Source of the DNA: Hexactinellida sp. DTS-2022
Lineage: Eukaryota; Porifera; Hexactinellida
Reading direction: 5' to 3'
NCBI GenBank assembly: GCA_028753945.1
Contig: JAPNXP010000002.1
Span: 1,984,001-2,048,000 of the forward strand
DNA length: 64,000 nucleotides
Both the position numbers and the translations under genes were made by a program. The notes below the pieces were generated by a model. That model ran no database searches, was not told the origin of the DNA, and saw only the letters and a program-made list of their open reading frames with translations. Shown here one piece after another: positions 22,055-31,859 of the stretch. How positions within the stretch are numbered: position 1 is the first letter of the stretch; the number at the start of each line of letters is the position of its first letter.

Positions 22055-22811
22055 CTGGTTTCACTTCACACAAAGAATCTGGGCAAAAACACAGAAGCTT
22101 GGACTCACCCAGAGTTTTAAAGAGAATGTCCAGGTTTCCAAGTTCATACGACTACTAATGGCTATTCCTTTTTTGCCTGCTGCACTGATAATCCCCACAT
22201 ATAGCTTGATAGAAACCCCTGCTCTACCAGCTGACCAGATGTCTAAGCTAGAAAAACTCAAGAACTATTTTAAGAAACGATGGCTCAATCAAAGACCAGC
22301 TGAGGAACTCTCAGTGAATTAAATAAATATAGCAACTAATAACGGGGCAGAGAGCTACCACTCCAAGCTAAAGACTAGAATGAGGTGTAACCACCCCAGA
22401 ATATGGACCTTTATGACACACATTAATGAAATCATTAAGGATACAGATAATGATATAAGTCGCTTATACCAAGGTAGGGAAATTAGTAGACCAAGAGCTA
22501 AAACGGATTTGAAAATTGGAGAACACAGATTAAGCCTGAAACAAAAGTTGAATAATGGAGAACTGACTCCATGGGAATTTGTGCAAGCAATGAGTTACAC
22601 TGTTGGCGATATCAAAACACATGCTGTGTATCTTTCTAGTGAATCAGATCTCTCAGATGTTGAAGATGAACAAACCACAAACATGGAAATAATTTGTTCT
22701 GTGTGCCTTTCACAAAGGAGAGATACATGGATTTTTATGCCATGTCGGCATGCAAGCTTTTGTGGTGATTGCAGCGAAAGACTAGTAAATTTAGGAGACC
22801 AGTGTCCTATA

Positions 22812-23476
22812 CATAGGCGCCGAAAGTGGGGGGGTCAGGGGGGGTTACACCCTCCCTGGTTTTTGTCAGGGAGGGTTTCACCCCCCCTGGCTGAGGAAAG
22901 AGTCAGGAAGGGTATACCCCTCCTGGTTGGTCAGGCAGGGAATATTAGACATTTTCTTTATTGTTAAAGTAGAAAACATACACGTAAACCCATAGAAAAA
23001 TTATAATTCCATAAGGAGTCCTTCTAAATAACATTGGATTATTAATATATGTATACAATTATGCCCGTCAACATAATGATTTTCAGCCACCATAGCAGTG
23101 GCGAAACAGGGGGATGCGCTAGGGGGGGCGCGTTCCCCCCCCCCGTAAATTGAAGGGGGGCAACATTATTGGTACGGGTGTTACCGTTCCCTCTGGATAA
23201 AAAATACAATATTCAATATAATTTAGCACAATAAAATATACGTATAATTCATTCAAAACAAATTGATATCAGGGTATCTCGCAGTCCATTTTTTTATGGG
23301 GGGCTTGCCCCCAGAACCCCCCAAGAATTGCTCGCAACACTCGCTCCGCGCCCCCCAACTTTAATCTTATACTTGTAAACTTTGCGACAATGCGCCATAG
23401 GAATCGTTTTTTTGACCTTTCACATTTAAATGTAAAGTTACACCCCCCCTGGCGCTGGAGAGTTTCGGCGCCTATG
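22812..23476. mobile_element. G/C-rich hAT MITE inside the RING coding sequence
   Basis: The ends are CATAGGCGCCGAAA and TTTCGGCGCCTATG. GTCCTATA is duplicated at 22804-22811 and 23477-23484. Excision joins DQCPI to CRGNIEERLEIFTN, completing the last cysteine pair of the RING. The interior has long G and C runs and may contain a further nested MITE near 23095. Confidence 0.92.
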
Positions 23477-23649
23477 GTCCTATATGCCGTGGCAACATAG
23501 AAGAAAGATTAGAAATATTCACGAATTGAACAACCATATATACTCAGGGGTTAATTAATTAATAGTTGACAATAATTTGACATATTCTATTACGCATAAT
23601 ATTATTTCTCTTCATCAAGTATTTACATTAATAAAAATAAAAGTAACAA

Positions 23650-24070
23650 TCTAACAAAAAGTCATTCTGACAAGTGACAGTTTTACAAAAAGCCATTCTG
23701 ACAAGTGACAGTTTTACAAAAAAAACATTCTGACAAGTGACAGTTTTACAAAAAGCAATTCTGACAAGTGACAGTTTTACAAAAAGCCATTCTGACAAGT
23801 GACAGTTTTACAAAAAAAGCATTCTGACAAGTGACAGTTTTACAAAAAGCAATTCTGACAAGTGACAGTTTTACAAAAAGCCATTCTGACAAGTGACAGT
23901 TTTACAAAAAGCCATTCTGACAAGTGACAATTCTACGAAAAGCCATTCTGACAAGTGACAGTCTTACAAAAAGCCATTCTGACAAGTGACAATTCTACAA
24001 AAAGCCATTCTGACAAGTGACAATTCCCATTATTCTGACAAATGACAACTCCAAAATTCTGACAAGTGCA
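23650..24070 (-). repeat. Right terminal tandem array of MULE copy 1
   Basis: About twelve units of ATTCTGACAAGTGACAGTTT type repeat at about 31-bp steps. They end in units of 25 and 23 bp, the mirror of the left end. Some units have AAAAAAGCATTC variants. Confidence 0.92.
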
Positions 24071-24087
24071 TGCAGCCCTTTAAATCG

Positions 24088-24235
24088 TCAGAAGATTGAG
24101 ATTAATTTTTTTCTCAAGCCTTAGAATAGAGCATTGATATCCATAACGCTGAAGATGATGTCAGATCGTTAGCGGAACTAAAACATAAGCTCGCGGATTT
24201 AGATCTCCCGCCTTCTTGGGTTAAATGGTTTTAGA
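24088..24235 (+). pseudogene. P-like transposase remnant after the MULE
   Basis: After the second TTTAAATCG the frame soon hits a stop, but a neighbouring frame gives EDDVRSLAELKHKLADLDLP then PSWVKWF. This matches the helix before the catalytic domain in copy D (NLQDLKAKLILIALPDNWLV). It ends at a TAG near 24230. The catalytic core is absent before the 3' terminus. Confidence 0.65.
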
Positions 24236-24975
24236 GAACACTTGTAAAAACTTGATACAACTATCGAAAGAAAAACAAATATATATTCCAGGATATATTC
24301 TAATTATTAAAATATTCTGGTTGGTTAAATATTACATCTATTAGTGCATCCCTAATCCATAATTTCAAGGTTACTGTTAGGCCTTATATAGAGTAGGCTA
24401 TGGTTAAATCAATGTTAAAGATTAGTTATTCTCTAAATAGCTTGAAATTATAATACAAGGACGAGACGATAGATAAGGTAATATTGATAACAGGCGTCAC
24501 TCCCAGTTATAATACTATTTATTGTCCTAGTATCCAAATCCAAATTATACCAGAGTATAAATTTAACATAATTATTTGAGTAGTATCATATTCTATAATG
24601 ATTTATTATACTATTTAATATTTAATACGCTCCACAGCTAATATGTCATGTAACTGTATAATTTGGTAAAGCTACACTCCATCCATATGATAGATTATGC
24701 AACAGTTATTTGCAGGAGTAGAATAATCTATTACAATTAATTGACAACGTCTCCTTAATTTTAATAATAATCACAAAATTATACTAAGATCAATTACTTA
24801 AATGAGCAATAACACTTTTCTGAAACCGCCTGCTCAGTGTAATCTTTTAAAATTGCGTAGAGCACTATTTCTATTAAGTTAAAATATTATATTAGGCCAT
24901 ATTAACAAAATAACTTATTTATAATCCCCGTCCGGATATTTTTTTTAGTATCTTCTGAACCTAATTGTACAAATA

Positions 24976-25474
24976 CAGTGGAACCTCTATAAGTGGGGGA
25001 GCTGGGACGGGGAAAATTTCAATTGCCCCCCATTCCCCGGTTATAAAATTCAATTGGAAAAACATTATATATGCTATATTATACAAAATATTCATATAAC
25101 ACACACATTAATGCACGTTCTAGTTCTTATTTGTATATTATGACAATTTAGTTAACTGCTGATCTACACTAGGTGATTTCTTCTAAAAACATCAGAGTAG
25201 ATCAATCGAAAATATTTTTCTGTAGAACTTTTGAGTCGATTTATTGGAAATATTGTATTATTTTATAAGAATCATGTTAGGATTTGTCCATTCCCCCCAT
25301 TTATGGAGGTTGTTTTGTATGGAGATAAAAACTCCTTGAAATTTATGGTCCCCCATTTCCCACTTCCCCGCTTATAGAGGTTCATTTGTATGGATATATA
25401 CGAATATGGTAAAAAAATTCCCCACTTATGGAGGTTCCCCATTTATAGAGACCCCACTTATAGAGGTTGCACTG
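24976..25474. mobile_element. Tc1/mariner/pogo-like MITE in the left arm
   Basis: The ends are CAGTGGAACCTCTATAAGTG and TTATAGAGGTTGCACTG, with TA on both sides. The right arm has the empty site (GTACAAATATTAGCTATAAAC in inverted reading), which proves the insertion and its TA duplication. Confidence 0.95.
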
Positions 25475-25518
25475 TATTAGCTATAAACTTGTGTAAATCT
25501 GTATATTAAAAGCGGAAT

Positions 25519-25521
25519 TGT

Positions 25522-25555
<34 letters not shown>

Positions 25556-25558
25556 TGG
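25519..25558 (+). repeat. GT microsatellite
   Basis: A run of about 18 GT units, one interrupted, just inside the left end of the Helentron-like element. Confidence 0.9.
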
Positions 25559-26242
25559 GGATGTTTGTCCGTAATTGATTGGAAAGACTACGAGTCCCAG
25601 AATGCTCAAAATTTGTAAACAGGGGTAATTTTGTACTGCGACAACGATCTATTGGTTTTTGAAACAAAATAACTGGATTATGACGTCACAGTTGCGAAAA
25701 ACAGATATTTTGTACTAGCTTCCCAATTTTGCTCCGATCTGTAGAAAATTCAAATCATTAGACGTATACTAAATTTCTACACCTGATAGCAGTTCACGAA
25801 TTCCCATTTTACTTCTATTTGTGACACAGTTAATTAATTAGTCCCTGCACTAATCAACCATAAATAGTGCATCGTACCAACACAGGTATAGCAAAGTGCA
25901 AAATCGATTTTCGATTGTGTTCTATTGCAAACAATTCAAGTAAGAGTGATTAATGAAAGTTATTAGTTAAAATGTATTATATTATTCTTAGCACTATGTG
26001 GGTGATCTGATTTGTTTGGTTAACAAGAATGCACTCGAGTAGTTAACTTCTCTGATGCATTGTTTATTTATTACACCTATATTGGCTTCCTATTAATAAG
26101 ACAATGAATGGAATTACGTAATTTCTAACCTATACTGAAATTATGAAATTAATTAAGTAGTTGATTCATCAAGGATTTAGGATCTGTCCAATTATGAGAT
26201 TGATATGTTTATTATTACTATCAATTAAATCAAATATTTTAC

Positions 26243-26353
26243 AACCCTGGATTTAACCTCTGCATAATAATGGTTTAATGGTGAGAATAAGACCGCGAAG
26301 CGGTCTTATTCTCATCTTTAAACAATTATTATGCAGAGATTAAATCCAGGCTA
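26243..26353. repeat. Long hairpin with GCGAAGCG loop
   Basis: CCTGGATTTAACCTCTGCAT pairs with ATGCAGAGATTAAATCCAGG across a second inner stem, GAATAAGACCGCGAAGCGGTC. Related short hairpins are GGCCGCGAAGCGGCC at about 26692 and GGTCGCGAAGCGACC at about 26747. Confidence 0.85.
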
Positions 26354-27426
26354 AGTAAATTACTTTACAATATAATATACTGAAATAAATAATTGCGTAT
26401 AATTTATCAGCCACGGGTTTCAATTTATTTGAGCTAACAAGCTAACCTTTTAATGAGCTGAAATGAGCTACCTTAATTAAGAATTATTGAGCCAATATCA
26501 TATATTATTAAATAATAATTAATAACTAAGAAGTAATGAGAATAACATACATAACACATCATTTCCCAAACAGATTACATTAACGAATCACAACCCAGAA
26601 TGAATTTAAGCGCGCGGTAAGTAGTGTGTGTAATATACTAGCCACAGGTTAACTTATTTATTATTAATATTACTGTCTTAGAGGAGGTAAAGGCCGCGAA
26701 GCGGCCGTTAATTGCATAGCGTAGAGCCTAACACGAACGAACAAAGGTCGCGAAGCGACCTTTGTGAGAGAGTGATCCGTCGCGAAGCGACCGAGACCGA
26801 AGGGCTCGTTACTCCTAATGTATCAATTTTTAATAAGTCTTGTATTTAGGGCATTAAGTTAATTATTTGGCATTGTCATGTGATTTCTAATTAAATTTAA
26901 ATTAATATTGTTTAGTACGTGTATAGGATAATGATATTTGCATATTACTGAAATACAAAATAAAATAAAAATCCCGCCCGCAATCGGTATTTTATGAAAA
27001 AATCTGATTGATAAACAATTAATTTATTTTACCTTTCCATATTAATTAACACAGTCTTAGTTTAATAATGTAAAATAAAATTATTTAAACAGATTATTGT
27101 CTAAATAATCGACTTTAGATAGGTGTCTGTGCGTAAGGAATGTGTTTGCATTGTAATGTGCAAAATTGTCGTTACTAACTAGATATTGTTTCTTCTAGCA
27201 ACCACCAAGTAAACCACAGTGCATTCCAAACATTAAATATTGTTACTACCTTAGGAAAAACATAGTATATAAACACAGATTAATTTTATTCTAAACTTTA
27301 AATGGATTACATACCGTTGCAAATCCCACTTATCATTCCCGACATCCCAACTGACTTTCTTCTCCCTCACCTGTATTCTCTAACATCAAACTATCAACAT
27401 ACAATTTAACTGGTTACGGGATTATG

Positions 27427-28177
27427 GCCTTTTAGCTCGTGCAATGCAATGCAAATGTGGGGAGGAAATGTATGAGGGTGCCTACGCCAACTCCCAGGAT
27501 GGTTACAAGTGGAAATGTCGCGCATGCAAGAGTTCCTGTTCAATCCGTTTTGGTTCCTTCTTTCATCCTTGCAAACTCTCGCTTACTTCGCTTCTCCAAT
27601 TCATGTATCTCTGGTGTGAGAACATTCAGTCACACGCTATTATGGAGAAGCAGTTACAGTGGGCACCAGCTACTGTTGTTGATTGGAAGAACTTTATGAG
27701 GGATATCTATGTTGAAGAGATCATACAAGATGCTGAACCCTTAGGTGGTCCCGGGATTAGTAGTGGGTACTTGGGTTTTTGGAATTGTCGAGAGAGATAC
27801 AGGCCGAATGGTTATGTTATGTGTACCAGTAGATCTGCTGCAACTCTGCTACCCCTTATCCAGCATTACGTCCTACCTGGCTCCATTGTATACTCAGATG
27901 AGTGGGCTGCATCAATATCTTGGCTCATACACCCCAGTACACGCATCACACTGTGAACCATAGTGAGAACTTCGTGAATCCAACTACTGGTGTGCATACT
28001 CAAGGAATTGAAGGTAGCTGGAACATTGTTAAGAAAAGAATGAGAAGAGGATCAACTACTAATCCTAATGAACTGTTGGAAACACATCTGGCTGAGGGTG
28101 GTTTGAGGAGGAGAAACAAGGATAACATCTTTAACAACATCATAAAAGGGATCCGAAACTTATATCCAGTGTTTTGA
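27427..28177 (+). pseudogene. ISXO2/Merlin-type DDE transposase, left-arm copy
   Basis: From MQCKCGEEMYEGAYANSQDG at 27444 (the frame is open slightly upstream as QFNWLRDYGLLARA) the protein has a zinc ribbon (CKCG...CRAC). The IS1595/ISXO2 catalytic domain follows: DAEPLGGPG, NGYVMC, GSIVYSDEWAA, then, after a one-base deletion near 27907, YTHHTVNHSENFVNP, GVHTQGIEGSWNIVKKRM and a C-terminal helix ending NLYPVF. DEW and GIEGSW carry the second and third acidic residues. Merlin elements are the eukaryotic members of this group. The frameshift is shared exactly by the right-arm copy. Confidence 0.85.
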
Positions 28178-28377
28178 CTCAGTATCTAAAAGATTATATA
28201 TATATTTTTTTTAAGGTCAAGTGCTGTGAGGTTGCTTGACTGTTTGTCGGGTTGTATTAAAGTGATGGGGAATTGAAACAGCATTATAAATTGAAACTAA
28301 CTTCAAAATCTCCTAATAGGTACATAATTATGCTGATTACGACTACCGCATTTTCAAATTTATATAATGTATATTTA
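28178..28377. other. Spacer sequence between left arm and MITE
   Basis: Short AT-rich sequence with no gene seen. Confidence 0.5.
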
Positions 28378-28494
28378 CAGCAGAACCTCGTTAGTACGAA
28401 CACGGTTAATACGAATTTCCGGATAAGACGAACAAATAGTTCCACAAAATCAGGTCCCTACAATGGCTATTACTCCGGTTAATACGAGGGACAT

Positions 28495-28750
28495 GCATTA
28501 GTTCGAATTTTGATGTTGTCATTAGTTCGAATTTGTTGAGCTGTCGTTAGTTCGAATCGATTTTGCGAGTACTGTCGTTAGTTCGAATCGATTTTGCAAG
28601 TAATGTCGTTAGTTCGAATCGATTTTGCGAGTACTGTCGTTAGTTCGAATCGATTTTGCGATTACTGTCGTTAGTTCGAATCGATTTTGCGAGTACTGTC
28701 GTTAGTTCGATTCGATTTTGCGACTACTGTCGTTAGTTCGAATGTCATTA
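28495..28750 (+). repeat. Left terminal array of MULE copy 2
   Basis: Units begin at 28495, 28518, 28543 and 28574 (steps 23, 25, 31 bp), then continue at 31 bp with core GTTAGTTCGAATCGATTTTG, about seven units. Confidence 0.93.
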
Positions 28751-28849
28751 GCTGTCATCAATTACGAAATATTAATTAGGACGAGATTTAGTTTATTGAA
28801 TAATATGAGTAAATAGAATTAAGAGCAAAGAAAGAAGGGAAACAATCTA

Positions 28850-30452
28850 TTAATTTGTAAAGACTTCAAATGTGCTCTGTATTACAGAGCGGCATATTGG
28901 GCAAGGCTGTCCCAATTCTTCAATGGTATTGCAACAATCTGTGCAGCAATGTGCCTGTTTACAAGGCAGGAATACCCATGTCCTTTACGAGGTCAGGCAA
29001 ATTACACACTTATTTCCTACACTTTCTTGGGTGTTGGAATCCTCCTCATCAGAATACTCCGTGTCGCTCAAATCTAAATTGTCTGGTGTTTTGATATTGC
29101 CAATTGTAAAACTTATCGATTGAAGAAATTTCCATGGTGAGTATACTCCTTCAGTCAACTTTTGTTTAGAAATGCCTCTAAGTTCGTCATTTCTGATATC
29201 TTTCTTCTTCCTTGCACGTGTAATTTCTCTCCCTGGAGATAAACGTCCAATATCATTATCTACATCTTGTATGATTTCATTTAATGTTGTTATAAAAGAC
29301 CATATTCTAGGATGACTAGTCTTGACAATTGCTTTAAGTTTTGAATGATAGCTCTCTGCTGAATTATTTGTTGAGATGTTAATATCAAAAATTGAAAGTT
29401 CTTCTGGTCTAATTTGGTTTATCCAACGTTTTTTGAAATATTTAATAAGTTTGTGAAGTTTAATCATCTCAGGATTTCCAAGGAAGGCATTTGAAGAAAA
29501 CAGAAAGTAGGGCTTATTAGAGAAGGAGGTAGGAATGGTATGGCCATAAGGTGTCTAATAAATCTTGCCACTTCGGGATAATTTCTAAAACTTTCAGTTA
29601 GACCTAATTTCTGTGTTTTTAGCCATATGCGCTGAGTGAAGTGAAACCAGCATGCAGCATCCATAAAGTTTTATGTTAGGATATACTTGTTTAAAAGCAT
29701 TCCTAGCAGCTGGTTCCCAGTCTGACATAGAAGCTGATGGATTAAAGTTTGGAACATTTAAGCTCAGATTTGCCAATATAGATAGGTAGAGATCTTGACT
29801 CTTAGATGTCATCAGACAGTGTATAGCTGGAAGTGTGTGTCTGCCCACAGCGACGAATATTGTCCATAGCTGACAAAATTGTATTGGGACTATATAAAAA
29901 GTACCATCGAATTGCACATTGGTAACTTCAGTTAAAAATGTTTTCATTGCACTTGAAAATAAAATTATTGCAGTTTCATCACCGCAAGTAACAGAAAATT
30001 TGAAGTAATCTCCAAAATTTGTAGTTGGCAACATATCGCAAAATTCTGTAGCAGTAAGGGGAATTTTGGGCTGCAACATTCTTCTTGCACGATACATTGA
30101 TGATTCAATCTCAGTAAATGAAATCTCAAATGCAGAAGGATCTGTTCTAGTTGTATCATCAAATAACTTTCTTAGATTAGTTTGAGAATGTTTAGCACCT
30201 TTTTGCATTTATTTTTGAGTTGGTGAATATCTGACTTATATTCATCAACATGATGATTATGAGGGTTCAAAGGAATAATCAAATTCGATTCACGATTTAG
30301 CTTGCCTGTTGCTTTGCATCTTGCAGACTTAAATAGTGCGCATCTCAGATAAAAATATTTCTCCATGATTTTGGACTTGAAATATTATGACCATCTGGCG
30401 TTTCATAAACTCTCCCAGTAATGCGTTTAAATTCTTCCAAATTGTACTCCAT
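28850..30452 (-). pseudogene. MULE transposase with C-terminal RING, copy 2
   Basis: On the minus strand the protein starts MEYNLEEFKRITGRVYETPD. The FLYWCH-like region (YLRCALF, ARCKATGKLN, HNHH) is reached after a frame change near 30365. The catalytic core gives NVQFDGTFYIVPIQFCQLW, MSDWEPAARNAF with the Asp intact, ACWFHFTQRIWLKTQKLGLT in another frame, MAIPFLPPSL, and STNNSAESYHSKLK. An acidic linker (LDLSDTEYSDEEDSN) leads to the RING: CVICLTS, a TAA, then RTWVFLPC, CCTDC and CPIC, ending FEVFTN. The RING histidine position is Gln (PCKQAHCC), so this RING is degenerate. It is about 60 percent similar by eye to copy 1. Confidence 0.88.
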
Positions 30453-30644
30453 TCTTTCTAAAACCTTCAAGCGTCGAGAATTTATACTTAGTTGAATTCA
30501 AGGGAGTAAAATAGACAAGTTTTATAGCTTCGTTAAATCCATTATTACACAAAGGAAACCTAAATATTGTACCAGTATCCAAAACAGACTATTCAACGAT
30601 AAAGTGTCAAATAATATTAACAAATAATAACAAATAATAGTACC

Positions 30645-30805
30645 GCAAAATCGATTCGAACTAACGACAGTAGTCGCAAAATCGATTCGAACTAACGACA
30701 GTACTCGCAAAATCGATTCGAACTAACGACAGTACTCGCAAAATCGATTCGAACCTACGACAGTCAACAAATTCGAACTAATGACAACATCAAAATTCGA
30801 ACTAA
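30645..30805 (-). repeat. Right terminal array of MULE copy 2
   Basis: About four 31-bp units with core CAAAATCGATTCGAACTAAC, then shorter units to the element edge. Confidence 0.9.
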
Positions 30806-30892
30806 TGCAGCGCCCCCGTTAATACGAACTCCGGATAAAGCGAACAAATTTTTACCGTCCGTTGGTGTTCATATTAACGAGGTTCTACTGTA

Positions 30893-31232
30893 TGTTGTTG
30901 TTTACAAAAATAGGGAAGCAAATTACGGAAAATAAAATAAAAACCCAAACTTCAGCTTGCATCGGGAATACAGGTAGACAAGCCTAAACGATGGAAAATG
31001 GTAGAAAGGGATGTATATTACGTCCCTTTCTACTTACTCCATAGTAGAAAGGGTGAGGAGTAAAGCAACTTCCCTATTAGCAACCATTTTTGCAACAAAA
31101 CCAGAGTTCTTAATGAAGGAACTCCATTGTATCATTAGTATTAACATAGGCAAAGTAGTGAAGTGGACTACTATATAAAACTCACCGAAATAAAATATCT
31201 GTTCCAAATACAGAGTTTTAAACCTTGATATA
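30893..31232. other. Spacer sequence with a short palindrome
   Basis: GTAGAAAGGGATGTATATTA with its inverted partner near 31000-31035 forms a hairpin. GCAACTTCCCTATTAGCAAC at 31063 resembles the MITE end at 31412. No gene is seen. Confidence 0.45.
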
Positions 31233-31401
31233 CAGGTAAACCTCCCAAAGCGGCACCTCCGAGTAGCGGCAACCTCCGAGAAGCGGTACAATATCATTCT
31301 CCCGATGGGTGCCGCTTTGGGAGGTTTACCTGTACGAGCAACCTCCGAGAAGCGGTACAAAATCATTCTCCCGATGGGTGCCGCTTTGGGAGGTTTACCT
31401 G
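31233..31401. mobile_element. Small TA-flanked MITE with internal duplication
   Basis: The ends are CAGGTAAACCTCCCAAAGCG and CGCTTTGGGAGGTTTACCTG. The right 69 bp are duplicated in tandem, giving two right ends (31332 and 31401). Confidence 0.85.
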
Positions 31402-31411
31402 TATATATATA

Positions 31412-31549
31412 CAGTGGAGTTGCTTTATTAGCAACCGCTTTTAAGATCCCAAGCGTGAAAACTGTTAATTTCATTTCCCAATTAGCAACATTCGCACATT
31501 AGCAACCAGATTTAGTGACAAACGGGTTGCTATTAAGCGAACTACCACT
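31412..31549. mobile_element. TA-flanked MITE
   Basis: The left end CAGTGGAGTTGCTTTATTAG follows TA. The right side reads GGGTTGCTATTAAGCGAACT then ACCACTATA. The pairing is imperfect. Confidence 0.6.
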
Positions 31550-31684
31550 ATACATTTATTTCTTAGTTTGTTAACAATTTTGTTGAGATTGTACTAAGGT
31601 TATATGCAAATAGAAAGAGCAATTATAATTGGAATATAGAATAGCTTTCAAATTGTTACGATAGGTAAGCATAGTGAGATATAT

Positions 31685-31755
31685 TGTCTATCGAAAAAGA
31701 TAAATCGCGTAGTGGTTGTCCGTGGCGAATCGACCGAGACCGAAAGGCTCGTTGA
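31685..31755. mobile_element. Right end of a Helentron-like element (solo)
   Basis: GACCGAGACCGAAAGGCTCG is nearly identical to the right end at 26790-26809 and is preceded by a related GCGAATCG stem. No matching left end was found. Confidence 0.5.
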
Positions 31756-31859
31756 CATTATTATTATATTTCATCAATTCAATTTCCGGTCGCAATACTC
31801 GTATTTAAGAATAATATAAGAGAATGCTAATATAGATTAACGAACCTAAACCGAAGAGA

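Larger units (their letters stand above)
20679..23529 (+). pseudogene. MULE transposase with FLYWCH-like N-terminus and C-terminal RING
   Basis: The start MEFTSQEYKRSIGKVITTCD at 20679 opens a FLYWCH-like zinc finger (Cys in LKCAIF and GCKGTSKLN, then HNH). The MULE catalytic core follows: NIQFDGTFQTVPKQFVQLW carries the first Asp. The second acidic site reads MSNWEPAPRNAF where copy 2 has MSDWEPAARNAF, a likely inactivating Asp-to-Asn change. YGCWFHFTQRIWAKTQKLGL is the Cys-x-F-H block, and TNNGAESYHSKLK carries the Glu. A TAA lies just before this Glu (LSVN-stop-INIATNN). An acidic linker and a RING (CSVC, MPCRHASFCGDC, CPIC) end the protein at IEERLEIFTN. hAT MITEs at 21481-22054 and 22812-23476 interrupt it; removing them restores the frame. 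Confidence 0.9.
20070..24078 (+). mobile_element. MULE-RING copy 1, complete element with 9-bp target duplication
   Basis: TTTAAATCG flanks the element at 20061-20069 and 24079-24087, the 9-bp duplication expected of Mutator-like elements. The ends are GGG (left) and CCC (right), followed inward by GGTGCATTTGTCAG and its inverted counterpart, then long tandem arrays in opposite orientation. One plus-strand gene (20679-23529) encodes a MULE transposase with a C-terminal RING. Two hAT MITEs are inserted in the gene. Confidence 0.92.
19863..24402 (+). mobile_element. P-like element C, 5' end undefined, 3' TIR present, split by a MULE
   Basis: The right end TAGGCCTTATATAGAGTAGG then CTATG at 24379-24402 is the P-family terminus seen also at 39296-39322, 42634-42665 and 47497-47520, and inverted at 33977 and 44706. 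A THAP-containing gene reads rightward from about 19870 and resumes after the MULE. Almost all of the catalytic domain is missing, so this was already a deletion derivative or has decayed. The left terminus was not found. Confidence 0.75.
25499..26809. mobile_element. Non-autonomous Helentron-like element, T-T insertion
   Basis: The left arm has 1311 bp between TGTAAAT and TACTCC that the right arm lacks (right arm reads TGTAAATTACTCC). No bases are duplicated, so it lies between two T residues as Helentrons/Helitron2 do. The left edge CTGTATATTAAAAGCGGAAT resembles Helentron 5' ends (TCTAT...TATTAAAAG type, from memory). The right side carries several GCGAAGCG-loop hairpins and ends CCGAGACCGAAGGGCTCGT. 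No protein is encoded. A GT microsatellite lies near the left end. Confidence 0.8.
28488..30817 (-). mobile_element. MULE-RING copy 2, complete element in a MITE
   Basis: GTTAATACGA flanks the element at 28478-28487 and 30818-30827 (9-10 bp; one base is ambiguous). The ends are GGGACATGCATTAG and, inverted, GGGGGCGCTGCATTAG. Tandem arrays of 31 bp lie at both ends. A minus-strand MULE transposase with a RING occupies 28850-30452. The target was a TA-flanked MITE, so the order of insertion is clear. Confidence 0.92.
28378..30890. mobile_element. Pogo/Tigger-like MITE split by MULE copy 2
   Basis: The left end CAGCAGAACCTCGTTAGTAC follows TA at 28376-28377. The right end ATTAACGAGGTTCTACTG is followed by TA at 30891-30892. 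Internal repeats GGTTAATACGAA and CCGGATAA recur. Without the MULE the MITE is about 180 bp. Confidence 0.88.

Noticed and set aside
31034-31502. Overlapping frames on both strands with repeated peptides
   Set aside because: They translate the tandemly duplicated MITE ends at 31233-31401.
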